NCBI GenBank assembly: GCA_020284085.1
Contig: JACEVL010000160.1
Coordinates: forward strand, 182,501 to 246,500
DNA length: 64,000 bases
DNA from: Aporrectodea caliginosa
Taxonomy: Eukaryota; Annelida; Clitellata; Crassiclitellata; Lumbricidae
Direction: 5' to 3'
Positions 1 to 53,399 of this stretch are shown here, piece by piece. The notes beneath the pieces were generated by a model. That model ran no database searches. It was not told the origin of the DNA and saw only the letters and a program-made list of their open reading frames with translations. Position 1 is the first letter of the stretch, and each line of letters opens with the position of its first letter. The position numbers were made by a program, and so were the translations under genes.

Positions 1-47
1 CAAGACATGATACCAGAGTTGTGTATGTATGTAAGTGGATGGGATCG

Positions 48-38825
<38,778 letters not shown>

Positions 38826-38950
38826 CTTTTCAGGCGGCGGCAGCGGAACCTCAGAGGGACGATGAACGAAGACCCAGCGAACGTCGGTCAATCAAACACA
38901 TCGAGGAGGAATGGTTGTTGCTCAGCAGCCAAGACTAAGGTTCGGATCAA
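38826..38950 (-). other. Probable 5' UTR part of TRPC exon 1
   Basis: The minus strand shows an acceptor-like TTATTCGTTTGCAG ending at 38951, then 125 nt to the chosen ATG with an in-frame TGA at 38894-38892. This suggests a non-coding leader preceded by at least one 5' exon. The acceptor is predicted by eye only. Confidence 0.4.
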
Positions 38951-40264
38951 CTGCAAACGAATAAGTTTAATATTGAAAGTATACGGTTATACTAATCGCT
39001 TCCAGTATCAGCAAAATAAGCTTTGTCAACTTTAAAAGTGTAAGTTAGTAACCCTTATCAACTTTAAAGTGGCTTGGGTTAGAATTTGTGATTCCGCGTT
39101 TTTAAAATCTAATTACATATTCCATTGTGTCCTAAACGCAGAACTGATTTTGTTCAGCAGCAAACTAGGCCTATACTGGTTGTTCGCTGGTTCTTTCTAA
39201 CTACAACATTTACTCGAAAAATTCAATAATTTGCTTTCGGTACGGTAGGCCTACTTTACGACCAAACTGCATAATTATTTTTGTGAGATAATTCAGCGGC
39301 AGTAACATTAGTGAAGCTGAAAGGAAATGGCTTCTAGTGATTTATAGCACTCCAATACAAAGCAGTAGTAGTTCCGACACCTACAACTTCATGCTACTGT
39401 ATTCTTGAATCGCTAATTATTCAAAATGATTCGGGGTTGTTATGTTCACCAGTCTCTACAATAACCAGACATGCGCTGGATAGTATGCAGATTAACTCTA
39501 TTTCACTCTCATTCTGAAAGTGAAATAGAGATGAAATGCCAATAACTCCATACAGACACTTTGGTTCCTTTTCACGTAAACGTCCATTTTGTGCATCGCT
39601 GATTCATCAGATAGCTTCTGATGGACTAAGACTTAATCAAATTTGGTCCTTCGAACTATCGAATATCGCTCAATGGCCTTCCAGATAAACTGCATCGTCT
39701 CGTTAAATTCGTAACTCCACCCAAATGGCTAAAGGAACCGGATTAAGTTCTTATTCTCAGGAACTTAAGCTGGTCACATCTGTTCACATCTATTCACAGC
39801 TTTCTTTGGTAGACAATGAACATTAGATATATTCTCTTAATGCAACATTATATAATAGCAGCGTTATCTTTGCAGACGATGAAATAAGGTCAACACCAAT
39901 CAGATGGATACCGTTTGACGCGTTCTCATCACTGTTGCCTATCACACTTGAAGCTGTGGACGATGATGAGGCGCTGATGTATGGGACGTAATGATAAAAG
40001 AATTAAGAAAATCGCGATACTTCCGCCAAATACGCAGACGTAGGCCTAGGCCTTTTATTCCGCATCAAAGGTGCGATTGATAATTGGATGAATGAATGAA
40101 TATATTATATAATATGAGCCAGACGTCAGTATTGGAATCAGATGCACAGGTGAGATATAGTTGTGGTTATTCAATTTAAGATACGATCTTCATTTTATAT
40201 AGGGCTTATTCTAGTTCATAATTATGCCTTTGGTTGATGAAGTCAGATACAACCAAACAATTGA
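38951..40264. other. Upstream of TRPC exon 1, no gene seen
   Basis: AT-rich. A short hairpin lies near 39498-39533 (CTCTATTTCACT and its complement). No LINE or SINE signature and no promoter motif I would defend. Confidence 0.5.
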
Positions 40265-40394
40265 TTGATTGAAGTGGACGAGATAGGATTAGAATTCAAA
40301 GACAGCCTTAAACTATTCTGTTTAAGAGAAAACTTAAGGACTGTTTGTTCTCTGTATATTAAGACTGATGTATGTATGTCTGTATGTATGTCTG

Positions 40395-40425
<31 letters not shown>

Positions 40426-40960
40426 TGTATGTATGTATGTATGTATGTATGTATGTATGTATGTATGTATGTATGTATGTATGTATGTATGTATATATAT
40501 GTATGTATGTGCACTTGTTATAGCGCCCCTTCAAGATTTCTGCTCAGAGGCGCTCCCGACTACAGCGCGGACACTGAATCGGAGTTTCACGCCGAAGTAT
40601 ATATGCGCAATTGCGAGTGAAGGACTTGCCCAGGGTCCCTACGCGACGGCGTGAGATGGATTCGAACCCGCAACCCTCCGGCTGCAAGGCACTGAACATA
40701 CCCCTACACCACCGCGCCCCACAACTTAAGCTATCAGTTATGCTTAATTCGTTTCAGTTGTGCATTACACAATCATACAGTACATTTAATTTTCACTATT
40801 GTTTTACTACTGACAAATATTATCCAGAAAAACCAATCCAGTCCAGCGGTTCCATTTTAGCCTTTTGGATTGACCTTTTGATTTTTGCATCATTCCTACT
40901 GGAAATTTCTGCATTTGTACTGACTGCTGTTATTATGATATCATGATGTTGATGCTCTGT
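40265..40960 (+). mobile_element. LINE 3' region split by a minus-strand SINE A and an ATGT array
   Basis: 40265-40370 (CTATTCTGTTTAAGAGAAAA, GACTGTTTGTTCTCTGTATA) and 40722-40960 (AAGCTATCAGTTATGCTTAA and on) align as one continuous sequence with 44600-45030. The interruption is SINE A (40511-40721, minus) with its (ACAT)n tail, seen on plus as (TATG)n at 40370-40510. Confidence 0.7.
40370..40721 (-). mobile_element. SINE A copy with an expanded ACAT tail
   Basis: The minus-strand head ends at 40721 (GGGGCGCGGTGGTGTAGGGG), the 3' end is at about 40511, and the simple-repeat tail of about 140 bp extends to 40370. The SINE tail itself is the source of this microsatellite. Confidence 0.8.
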
Positions 40961-41198
40961 CAGCAAAGGGCTTACTCACTTACTTATTTGCTTATGAATG
41001 GACGGGCGGATTGCTTGATAGATTGATTCTATGGATGTATGGATCGAAGGATGGATGGATCGATTGTAATGGTAAAGATGGATTAAACACGTGTTACATA
41101 AGTAAAATTCAGATTAGACTAAATGAGAATCTATTAAATGAGTTCGATTAGATTGACATCGATCGATTCATATTAGCTTAGACTCCATACAATAATAC

Positions 41199-41879
41199 AA
41201 TAACACAACTGTATTTGATATTGCCGTCATTCCACAGCTCAGAAATGCACCGGGTGTCACGACAATAATATTCGTCTACAGACTTTTTGTCTACTACACT
41301 TCGTCTACAGATATTTGGTCGACAGACATTTCGTCTACGAAGTTATTTCATAGTGTCAAAATGGAAGCTGGATTGATGAAACAAACTGTTTCCCTAAATG
41401 GAAGTGGGATTGATGAAAACATTCCTGTGTTGAAATAGAAGCTGGATTGATCAAAATATTTTCCCCGTAAATAGAATCTGGATACCAAGTTCGATGGATA
41501 GATGAAACTAAGTTTTCCATTCAATAGAAGTTGGATTGATGAAAATAATCTTTTCAGTAATTAGAAGCTGGATTCCTGAGAATATTTAGCACGTTTTAGA
41601 CAAACTATAAGAAAGCGGCCTCTGTTGATTACTCGTAATGGATACAGATACACTTGTAGACGAAGTGTCTGTAGACGAAGTGTTGTACACGAAAAGTCTG
41701 TAGACGAGTTGTCGCGGAACCATGCACTCGACCATAGCAGAGTATCGATGTCGCTGAGCAATTGTGAGTGAAGGACTTGCTCGAGATCCCTACACAATAA
41801 CTGCCTCGGGGGAGGTTCGAACCCGTACTCACCGCGTTACAGGCCGAGCGCTCTAGCCAATCGGTTACGCTGTGTCGAT
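41199..41879 (-). mobile_element. SINE B copy split by a foldback-type insertion
   Basis: 41199-41250 carries the SINE B 3' end and 41722-41879 its body and tRNA-like head (B box GGTTCGAACCTCC-like). The two parts are separated by the 471-bp element at 41251-41721, with ATGCAC on both sides. Confidence 0.8.
41251..41721. mobile_element. Foldback-like element with CGTCTACAGA-repeat arms, inserted in SINE B
   Basis: The arms (about 41251-41335 and 41645-41721) are inverted repeats of each other: CGACAA, then CGTCTACAGACTTTT, then ACACTTCGTCTACAGA. Each arm is itself made of CGTCTACAGA units. The centre (about 41350-41590) holds four or five diverged units of TAGAAGCTGGATTGATGAAA. A probable 6-bp duplication ATGCAC flanks it. 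No protein. Confidence 0.7.
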
Positions 41880-44480
41880 TGGCTAGAGCTAGTTCTACAT
41901 GACTTGGCATAGGGCCAAGTCATGCAGAACTGGAAAGTATGATTTGGATCGGATTACATTGGATCGAAGCGCTGGTTATTAATTAGGCGTAGGTCTGTTA
42001 TTATAGAGAGCGGTAGTATTCCTGTCCAGTTCTAGGAAAGACCAGGAACTAACATACCAGATGTCGCTAGTTTTCTTTAGAGGATTTTGTCTTCTTCCTC
42101 TTCCTCCTTCTTCTCCCACTGTAATTCCTTCTGATCCTCCTCCATTCCCCTTATCTTCTTCCGCCTCCTGTTCTTTTGTATTCCAGTCGCTTAGGAGTTT
42201 AATTCGAGATCGTGACGAGAAGAGGGTCGTTGAAGGAACGACATCCAGCAGGCAAATGGCGTAAACAGACCCGAATCTAATGGCCCTTCGAATCGCCAAT
42301 GACGTCCTGTCCAGACGAGGGCGAATGCCGTAAATCACCCCAACAACTTAGACGCACCAAGCCCAGTAAGATCCGTATCAGGACTAAGGCGATGTAAGTA
42401 AGTTGCTGTGACGCAAAGCTAGAAGGCCTAAAACTCTAAATCTTACACTAACAATAATCCCATTATAATGGCCTTAACACAAACTGCAGCAAAACCAAGC
42501 ATTAGAAGAGCAGTTTAAATCGTGGGACTCTGGATTTCATTGCGACACTACGAAAAAGCTTTGCTTGAGTCCTAGGTGTTAAATGGTTTTCAGGTGTCAT
42601 TACTTAAAAAAGGTCTTGAATAAAAAGGCGTCGTTAAAAACCAATAATAAAATACATTACAAACCAATCATATATCACATAATTATTACAATATGATATT
42701 CATTACACTAATCCTAAGACCATTGACAATAGCTATGTTACCCAACGCGGTGTGGTTGTCCAGTTACCGTTAATGAGACTGGGGTAATGACGTAAGAGAC
42801 CCGCGATTGCGTCGATGGCAATGAACAACAGTTGCACCGACCAGCTGCTAGTTTAATAACGCAATTTCGCATAGGCCATTCGGCTACGGAGCATCACAAC
42901 GGTATCTTCTACCCATTACCGGAAACCAAAGAATGGTGACTTATTTAGGGCAATATGGCGTTGTTCCTTTCATTATCCTATAGCAGGAGTTCCTCGCTTT
43001 CTTTTGTCTGTTTATTCGGCATAGTAAATAGCTATGCTTAGTCATCTACTTCCTGCGTTTTGCATTTTGCTTTTGTTCGTAGAAGTTCGTCTTACCAGTT
43101 CTGCTTGCCTCATTATGCATTTTATTTTATATAACGCGGAGTCGTTTTTCGTCTCATCCCAAATCACTTGTTCTTTTGATGTTTCCTTGACTTGTCCCAT
43201 TGCTTTTCATTTTTGTTTTGTATTTTATTCGCCTCATTCAATGTTATCTTAATTGTAATGAGTCCTCTTATAAATGTCCTCATTTCGTCGCGTATTGAAC
43301 TGTATTCTTCTGATTTATCTCTTTCCGTCTCTTGTTATCTTGGCGGTTTTCTTTATAATCATGTCCTCTTTAATTAAGCTTGTTTTGATTATCTTTTTCG
43401 TTCCAAAATATCCCGATTGATTGAACGCTATTTACTTCCATCATTCTCTGTCTCATCAACCCTTACTTTTGCTTTTGTTCTTTCATCTCATGCTTCATCA
43501 TTTGCAATGTTCACATCAAGCGTCAGAAGAGCAGTTGAGGTGTTACTGTAACGATCGTTCGGATTCAGTGTCAAAAAGAAAAATTCCACTAAGCTGCAAT
43601 TACAAGCGCTTCAGAACGTCTTGACCAGGAACTGTAACGAGAGCACCCAAACACATCGTACTCTTACTGCTATCATTAGCTTCCCACCGGAACAAAGAAC
43701 CAGTTTAAAACTTCTAACGGTTTACAGGGTAATACATGTATTGAAAAGAGAACGTACATAAACTAAAGCGAGCTTTGTTCGACCAGGTCGTTTGGCGCAG
43801 TATGTGGTTCCAATTTAACTACAGCAAACCCACACAACGTTGCCTCATGGAGGGAACCGCATCTGCTCGATGCGATTAGAAGAGAGGCTCCTATTGGCAG
43901 AAGAGTCATGCGCTTAACATGCAATGTGACCATTCAGATGATTATAATTATCCGTTAATATATAGTCACGGAAATTAGTATAAATCTTTTTCTACACGAA
44001 TTTATACGTCTAGGGATAATATAAAATCTATAAATAGAATACATGTTTATGTAAAGTGAACGTTTATCTCCAGCGGAGAAGTAGCTGAAAGTTTATTTAA
44101 AGTTTCCTAAGTGTATACTCGTGGAAACTAAAATAAGCAAAGTACAAAGCACTGCAGCAGCCTCGTGGTAACCTTGGGAATAGCCTTCTTCGGCCTTGAT
44201 AATCTCACCGCGAGTATATTTACAGAATCTAATCAGGCGAACGCAAGAGGGAGGCGGCGCAGTCGATCGGTTCAGGTTCCGAAACGATGGACACCGATTA
44301 CAAATTCCTCAAATGTTTCCAGAGGATGGGGCAGTGGACGCAAATCACCATGACAACCGCATGGAATCGTTTGACGTCTGTGCTTCCATTGTACATGTGG
44401 ATGGAATAGCACATCTCCAACCGGTGGAACAGGAGACGAAATAAAAGCGGAAATGTTTAGAAATCAAATAACATGATCAT
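41880..44480. other. Intergenic sequence, no gene seen
   Basis: Starts with an 18-bp-arm hairpin at 41891-41931. The rest is AT-rich without recognised coding sequence or transposon ends. Confidence 0.5.
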
Positions 44481-44489
44481 GTAGAAACA

Positions 44490-45460
44490 GAATTATGGGA
44501 AGACGAGTTGCTTCCGTATGGAATAATCTTCCATATGACGTTACAAATCTACCCACCCTAAACCTCTGAGTAGGTTCCTTGAAGGGACGCCTTAAAAATT
44601 GCCAAATCAATATTCTGTTTAAGAAAAAACTTAAAGACGGTTTGATCTCTGTGTATTATAAGACTAAACTATCAGTCATGTTTAGTTCGTTTCAGTTGTG
44701 CATTATACATTGATAAAGTAAGGACCCTGGGCAAGTCCTTCACTCGCAATTGCTTTTATGCGCTTCGGCGTGAAACTCCGATTCAGTGTCCGCGCTGTAG
44801 GCGGGAGCGCCTCTGAATGGGAAATCTTGAAGGGGTACTATAACAAGTGCTCATACATACATACATACATACATAAAGTACATTTTATTTTTGCAGTGTT
44901 ACTACTGCCTAATATTATACAGTAAAAACCAATTCTTCATCAGTGGGTCATGTGACTCTTTTGGATTGACCTTATGGCTTTTGCATCATTTACTAGAAAT
45001 AATTATTTGAATTTGTACGGACTGCTGTTGTTATATAATTATATTCAATTCAATTCAATTCAATCGAGTTTATTGAACCAGTTCATTAAATCAGAACAGT
45101 ACAATCATAACAATAAGCAAGCAGACCAGTTAATATGATGTGGTGTTGATGCTCAAACAACGGTCAAACAACGGTTTACTATTACTATTAGGTCTACTGT
45201 CTGTCTGTCTGTCTCCCTGTATATCTGTGTGTCTGTCTGTGTGTCTGTCTGTCTACATACATATCTATCTACATACATACCTATCTATCCATCTATCTAT
45301 CCATCTATCTATCTATATTTTTGCAGTGTTACTACTGCCTAATATTACACAGAAAAAGCAATCTTCATCAGTGGGTCATGTGACTCTTTTGGAGTGACCT
45401 TATGGCTTTTGCATCATTTACTAGAAATAATTATTTGAATTTGTACGGACTTATATGATG
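44490..45460 (+). mobile_element. LINE C-terminal fragment and repeated 3' region with a 5'-truncated SINE A inside
   Basis: 44495-44660 encodes GRRVASVWNNLPYDVTNLPT and then, shifted, NILFKKKLKDGLISVYY, the typical VWN.LP...F..LK end of a LINE polyprotein. The 3' region is interrupted by SINE A at 44722-44853. A block of about 130 bp (TTTTTGCAGTGTTACTACTG to GAATTTGTACGGAC) occurs at 44892-45021 and again at 45317-45450. Confidence 0.65.
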
Positions 45461-45551
45461 TGGTGTTGATGCTCAAACAACGGTTTACTATTACTATTAG
45501 GCCTACTGTCTGTCTGTCTATGTGTCCATCTGTTATCTATCTATCTATCTG

Positions 45552-45585
<34 letters not shown>

Positions 45586-45792
45586 CATCTATCTATCTAT
45601 CTATCTACCTACCTACCTACCTACCTACCTACCTACCTACCTATCTACCTACCTACCTACCTATCCTATTACCTACCTGCTTGTCTACCTATCTATCTAT
45701 CTACCTACCTACCTATCTACCTACCTGCCTATCTATCTATCTACCTACGTATCTATCAGCCTGCCTACCTACCTACCTATCTACCTACCTTC

Positions 45793-45823
<31 letters not shown>

Positions 45824-45990
45824 CATACATACCTGTCTTTCTGTCCATCCATCCATCCATCCATCCATCCATCCATCCATCCATCCATCCATCCATCCAT
45901 CCATCCATCCATCCATCCATCCATCCATCCATCCATCCATCCATCCATCCATCCATCCATCCATCCATCTATCTATCTACCCATCTCTGT
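45190..45990. repeat. Compound tetranucleotide array: CTGT, CTAT, CTAC, ACAT, CCAT
   Basis: Successive blocks of related tetranucleotides at 45198-45315 and 45505-45985, ending in about 120 bp of pure CCAT. Point changes in the unit appear to have been spread in turn. Confidence 0.95.
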
Positions 45991-46199
45991 TGGGCGGTTC
46001 AGTAATCAGTTTTGCTGATATTCCCCTACTCCCAGCTGAATAATAATTAAGGAACTGAATTCAATCAGTCAATCAATTCCTACCAATCCATCCGTCCATC
46101 CGTCGGTCCATCCGTCGATCCGTCCGTTCATCCGTCATTCATTCAGTCATAAATGTATCTACATAATGTGTAGTGTAGGGTGGTGTGTAGACCCACCTT

Positions 46200-46310
46200 G
46201 GGAACAACAAGAGAGAAAGAAAGAGATAGAATGAAGAGAGAGTGAGTGAGACAGGGAGGGAGAGAGAGAAAGAGAGAGAGAGAGAGACAGGGAGAGAGAG
46301 ATACAGACTC
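46200..46310. repeat. GA-rich microsatellite
   Basis: A GA/GGGA tract of about 110 bp next to the LINE fragment. No other role seen. Confidence 0.9.
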
Positions 46311-46439
46311 TGAAATTAATATTAATAAAAGAAGCCAGTGAGTTGAGTGGGCTGACCTACAGGACCCGGTAAGGAGAAACCCTTAAAGCGCTTCTTCAGT
46401 GCATCATCACCATCACCATCATCACATCATCCTCATCAG

Positions 46440-47335
46440 TTCTTGACAACAGCCATTTGGCGGCGATGGGTACGAATAAAATATCTCCATTGTCCTCGGT
46501 CATTTGTCAAGTCCATTGCCCCCATAAGTGTTAGGCCAATCGATATTATGTCCTCATTTATGCTGTCTATCCATCGTAGTCTTAGTCTGCCTTTGTTTCT
46601 TTTCCTTCGAATTTTGCATGTAGTGCATTGTGTGGGATTCGGTCAACTAGCTGGCATTCTCACTACATGTCCAAACCATCGAAGTCTGCGCTGAATGACT
46701 TTGTCTAGCAGAGTTGTTTGGATACCGAATGATTGTCTTATATCATCGTTTCGTTTTTTCTGCAGTCTTGAAATCTCTGCGATCTTCCTTAGTCAACTCA
46801 TTTCTGTTGTAAGAATTCTTTCTTAACTTGCTTTCGCATTTGTCCAACAATCCGATCTGCATAGGAAAATCGGTTGTATAATCGTCAAGTATATTTTTTT
46901 CAATTTTCTTTGTCAAGTCTCTGTTTCTCTATATCCTGTTCATGAATTCAAATGCTTGTGAAGTGCGTCCAATTCTCCTTTGTATGTCTTATTCGTTGAT
47001 GTCATCTAAGTAGGTAAGTAAGTAAGTATATTCTTTATTGAATCTGCGTTTATTATCCTTCATAAATAGACGAATTATTCTATTAGCTTATTGGCTTCTA
47101 TTGGCTCAATGGCTTCTCCTTGAATGTTGCTAGTTATTGGTGTCTCTTTGGTATTTTCAATGACCACTGTTTTGGTTTTCTCTGCGTTATTCATTAGGCC
47201 GAATCTTGTACTGGTTTTGTTAATCTGTGTCGTAATAGGCTACCTTTGGTTCTCGCATGTCTCTATAGTGAGGAGGCAAATGTCGTTCAGTGCATAGGCC
47301 TACTTGATCAAAACTGTCAATGCGGATCTGTTGGA
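46440..47335 (-). pseudogene. Decayed LINE reverse-transcriptase fragment
   Basis: On the minus strand, the 5' part (about 47335-47100) reads YALNDICLLTIETCENQR, INKTSTRFGLMNNAEKTKTV and VIENTKETPITSNIQGEAIE, recognisable as the palm and following region of a LINE reverse transcriptase. The catalytic YADD is changed to YALND. The 3' part (about 46690-46440) reads RLRWFGHVVRMPAS, a stop, then RKRNKGRLRLRWIDSINEDI and TNDRGQWRYFIRTHRRQMAV. Sequence between the two is degraded, with a small insertion near 47010. It is non-functional. Confidence 0.7.
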
Positions 47336-47445
47336 CTAAAATACCACACTTTGCAGGGTGCAGTTTTGTTGGCGCCAACTTGGGTCAGTAACTAGGTTAC
47401 TAGGCTACCAGCTGGGAAGTCTGCATATAAGCTAGGCTCTTGATT

Positions 47446-47698
47446 GGGGGGGGGGCGATAGCGCATTGGATAACACATTGGCATATGGAGAGCGAGAGGT
47501 ACCGAGTTCGAGCCCGTAGGGCGGACATGCTCTGTAGGCTGCTATTAGCACCGTGTATTGCAGGCTGTCTGTTCTGTTGGTAGTTAAGATTTTTGTCTTC
47601 TGTCATTTGTGTTCTTGTGAATTGTTTCAATTGCATAACTGTACACTGTAACCGGTTGCGGTTTGTCAACCGGATTGTTTCAATAAACGAAAAAATAT
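47446..47698 (+). mobile_element. SINE C, tRNA-derived copy
   Basis: Head GCGATAGCGCATTGGATAAC, B-box region GGTACCGAGTTCGAGCCCG, and 3' end TTGTTTCAATAAACG followed by an ATT-rich tail. Matches the minus-strand copy at 8468-8711. Confidence 0.85.
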
Positions 47699-47760
47699 TA
47701 TTATTAAATTAATATCTGCTTTACGAAACGTTTAGGTAAAATAAAGCAACTCTACAATGT

Positions 47761-47761
47761 C

Positions 47762-47859
<98 letters not shown>

Positions 47860-47860
47860 T
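47761..47860. repeat. AAT trinucleotide repeat
   Basis: About 100 bp of pure ATA/AAT repeat, 60 bp downstream of the SINE C tail. Confidence 0.97.
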
Positions 47861-48044
47861 ATATATATATAATCTTCGTTTAATTTCAAATTAAACAACC
47901 ACAATGAAGGATGATTAAAAATCACTATGAACGGATCACAAGTTATTACAGGAGTCGAATTTAACTGTATACGGCAGCCAAGCAAGGCGCCCATCACGTC
48001 CTACATCTCATTTTACCAACGCGCCATCTCGCAAATGATAGGCT

Positions 48045-48128
48045 GAGTGGACCTTTGGGAAGGTACGGGAAGCGATCCCGCTTCCTACTGCTCTTCACGC
48101 CAGTGATGTTACCACTACACTATGGACC
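48045..48128 (-). mobile_element. tRNA-like SINE head (fourth family) or tRNA-derived fragment
   Basis: The minus strand reads GGGGGTCCATAGTGTAGTGG then TAACATCACTGGC, a strong A-box-like tract, with a B-box-like GGGATCGCTTCCCG 35 bp on. The B box is degenerate and no folded acceptor stem is evident, so a working tRNA gene is unlikely. Confidence 0.5.
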
Positions 48129-50946
<2,818 letters not shown>

Positions 50947-51369
50947 GGACAACTGTATTGGTATTGGAAAACAGTGCGTGATATACAGCGTTCAGGTCTT
51001 GCCTTGTTTCGACTCGTCTCTCTTTTCAATTAACTTGCCCTGACCCATTGCTGCATTTTCACTGGACTTATCCAACTGATGACGTTTTCGACTGGATTTC
51101 AATTGAAACGAATCGACTGATGCATTTTGTTTTATGATAATGGAGCTATAGAAATCATCACATTAGTATTAGGTCAAAATGCGAAGGAAAAAAATGGGAT
51201 GAAACAGAATTGGTGAAAGGAATGTTTAGAGCCTGCAATGACCCAAACTATTCATTGTGTCCATGGTGACTGCACATTCCGATTTGGTTTCAGCTTCATT
51301 GCATTGACTTCGACATGAGACCCGAATCATATCAGATTCATGTGATATACATTGTGCTTCTCAGCCTCT

Positions 51370-51500
51370 CTTCGCCTCTTTTCCGCAAATCCTTGATGGA
51401 CATTTTGTTCGATCATGGTTCTATTGTATTAGGTCGGGAGCGCCTCTGATGAGTTTCTCTTGAAGTGGCGCTATATAAATTTGCAATTACCATTACCATA
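51370..51500 (+). mobile_element. LINE 3'-end fragment
   Basis: Matches the minus-strand copy at 3127-3260: CCTTTTCCGCA-like sequence, TTCGATCATGG, then GGTCGGGAGCGCCTCTGATG and AGTGGCGCTATATAAATTTG. Only the 3' end is present. 51501-52140 holds no other recognised feature. Confidence 0.65.
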
Positions 51501-52145
51501 AAGGTATATTTATATATATACATACATATCTACATTTATATAAGCACCATAATTATCTGTTAAATGAGTCACATATGGCAATTGCGAGTGGATCCCGTTG
51601 TTTAAATATAAACGTAGGCGAATGGTGGTAGCTCTTGTGAAAGTAAAACTTCTGTTTAACAAACCACCACCCGCCAGAAATAAATCTTTTAAAATGAGTC
51701 AACAACTCATGAATTATTTAATCAATAAATAATTACTTAAAATAATATTCTCTTACGGTAGCCAGAAGTTTTCGATGTAGCATACTCGAAACATCATCAT
51801 CTCATCGTCATCGTCGTCATCATCATTATCATTTAATTACGCTATCAATAAATGCTTTTCAGCTACTCTTCTGCTGTTTATGTGATTACTAGTGTCTTTA
51901 ACCCAAAAATAGACTAAATTTTTGATCCCACAAAAGATAAGTATTGTCCGTAGACAGTTATTGACATCTAGAACGGTTACGTCTCTTCCAGTTCAGGTAA
52001 GGAGACGCCAATGCGATAAGAAACGGAGTTAAATAGTATACAATCAGAAAGATAGGAGCAAAAGATGGGTTTAAACGGAATGTGATAATAATAACAATTT
52101 TTATTATTAATTATCGTCACCATCATGATAAGCGTTGTCGTGCTC

Positions 52146-52172
52146 ATCATCATCATCATCATCATCATCATG

Positions 52173-52210
<38 letters not shown>

Positions 52211-52212
52211 TC
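52146..52212. repeat. TCA trinucleotide repeat
   Basis: About 65 bp of TCA units just downstream (minus sense) of the donor at 52274. Confidence 0.95.
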
Positions 52213-52273
52213 ATCTACTATGATCATTATCATTATGTTATTATTGGTATGGGCCACAAGTGGCTTTCCTTAC

Positions 52274-53110
52274 CTGAGTACGATGATCTGCTTCCCTGAT
52301 TCTCACGTTCCTTTCTTCTCCGAGGATGAGATACGAATTTAGCCCTAGCAGCAGCAGCAGCAGCAGCAGCAGTGGTCGATTGTTGCCCTTGCGATGATGA
52401 AGGCGATCGATTTTCGATTGGTATTAGGTCTGCACGCAATTCTTCGGCGTCTGCTGCTGCCGCTGCTGCTGCTGCATGAGCCGAAGCTACAGAGGCTGAC
52501 GACGTATCCTCAACAGACGAACGGACGGACGGACGGACGGACGGGCGGACGGAAGGAGGGACGAGGAGAGGGTGGGACGAGGAGATGGTGGGACGGGCGC
52601 TGTGGTCGGTCCTTGACAGGGGCCAACGACCGATGACGACGCCGCCGCTCGAAGCCGAACTTCCACGAAGCGACGATGGACACAGCAACTGCAGCAGCAG
52701 CCGCAAATCACAGCAGCAGCTTAGTCAACGGTGGCCGAAGATGCTGCCTCCGCCGTCGCCGATGCAGGATGAGGAAAGATGGAGAGCGAGATGAGGTGGG
52801 GTAGCATGAGAGAGCGATCGCTAGGTGACGCTGCTGCTGCTTGTGGCTGGTGGTCGATAGTTCCGTTGGACCATTCGTCGTCGTTTGGAGTTCGAGACGA
52901 CGCAATGGGTCGATAATGTCAATAGTCCGGAAGACTCCTGGATGCGCGTCTTTGCATCAGCAGCAGCAACTGACCACTGATGCGGCTGCAACCAGGCACT
53001 GGCTAACGACGGACGAACGGACGAACGGATGGATGGATGCAGGGACCCGTGTAGGCGCGCGTTCCTGCACCGACGCCGCCAGAGGCGATTAACCGAATGG
53101 CCTGCGCGCA
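52274..53110 (-). promoter_or_regulatory. CpG/CAG-rich block with strong donor; possible upstream 5' exon or promoter
   Basis: Composition changes sharply here: GC- and CpG-rich with many CAG/CTG and GGACG repeats, in an otherwise AT-rich window. On the minus strand a near-consensus donor CAG|GTAAGG ends at 52274. About 150 codons upstream of it are open in one frame, but that stretch contains no ATG and is low complexity (Ser, Ala, Arg runs), so a non-coding first exon is more likely than a protein. It lies 13 kb upstream of TRPC exon 1 on the same strand, so it could be the TRPC promoter and 5' UTR exon. It could equally belong to another gene further upstream. Confidence 0.35.
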
Positions 53111-53399
53111 CTAACACATGCACGCGGTATATGCGGTGGTAGAGGTATAGTGGAGAATGGGAAAGAGGGTGGTAAGGCGATTACAAGCGAAAGCCAGAGT
53201 GAAAGAATGAGACTGCCGAATAATTCAAAAGAGATGGAATAGCCTTGGCTAGAGATGGATTGAGACAGATAGTGGTAGTCCTATAGATCCGTTGGCTTTT
53301 CGCCTTCTTCACATTGAAATTTATGTTACAACGGCATCGCAGCCGAGGAACCGCGGTGAATGGCTGACTTGTTGACATAGGTCAACATAATACAATGCA

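Noticed and set aside
45460..46043. 173-181-codon Tyr/Leu/Pro-rich frames
   Set aside because: Open only because tetranucleotide repeats lack stops; not genes.
52233..52706. 157-codon minus-strand open frame as a protein-coding gene
   Set aside because: No ATG in the frame, low-complexity Ser/Ala/Arg composition from CAG and GGACG repeats; kept only as a possible non-coding 5' exon.
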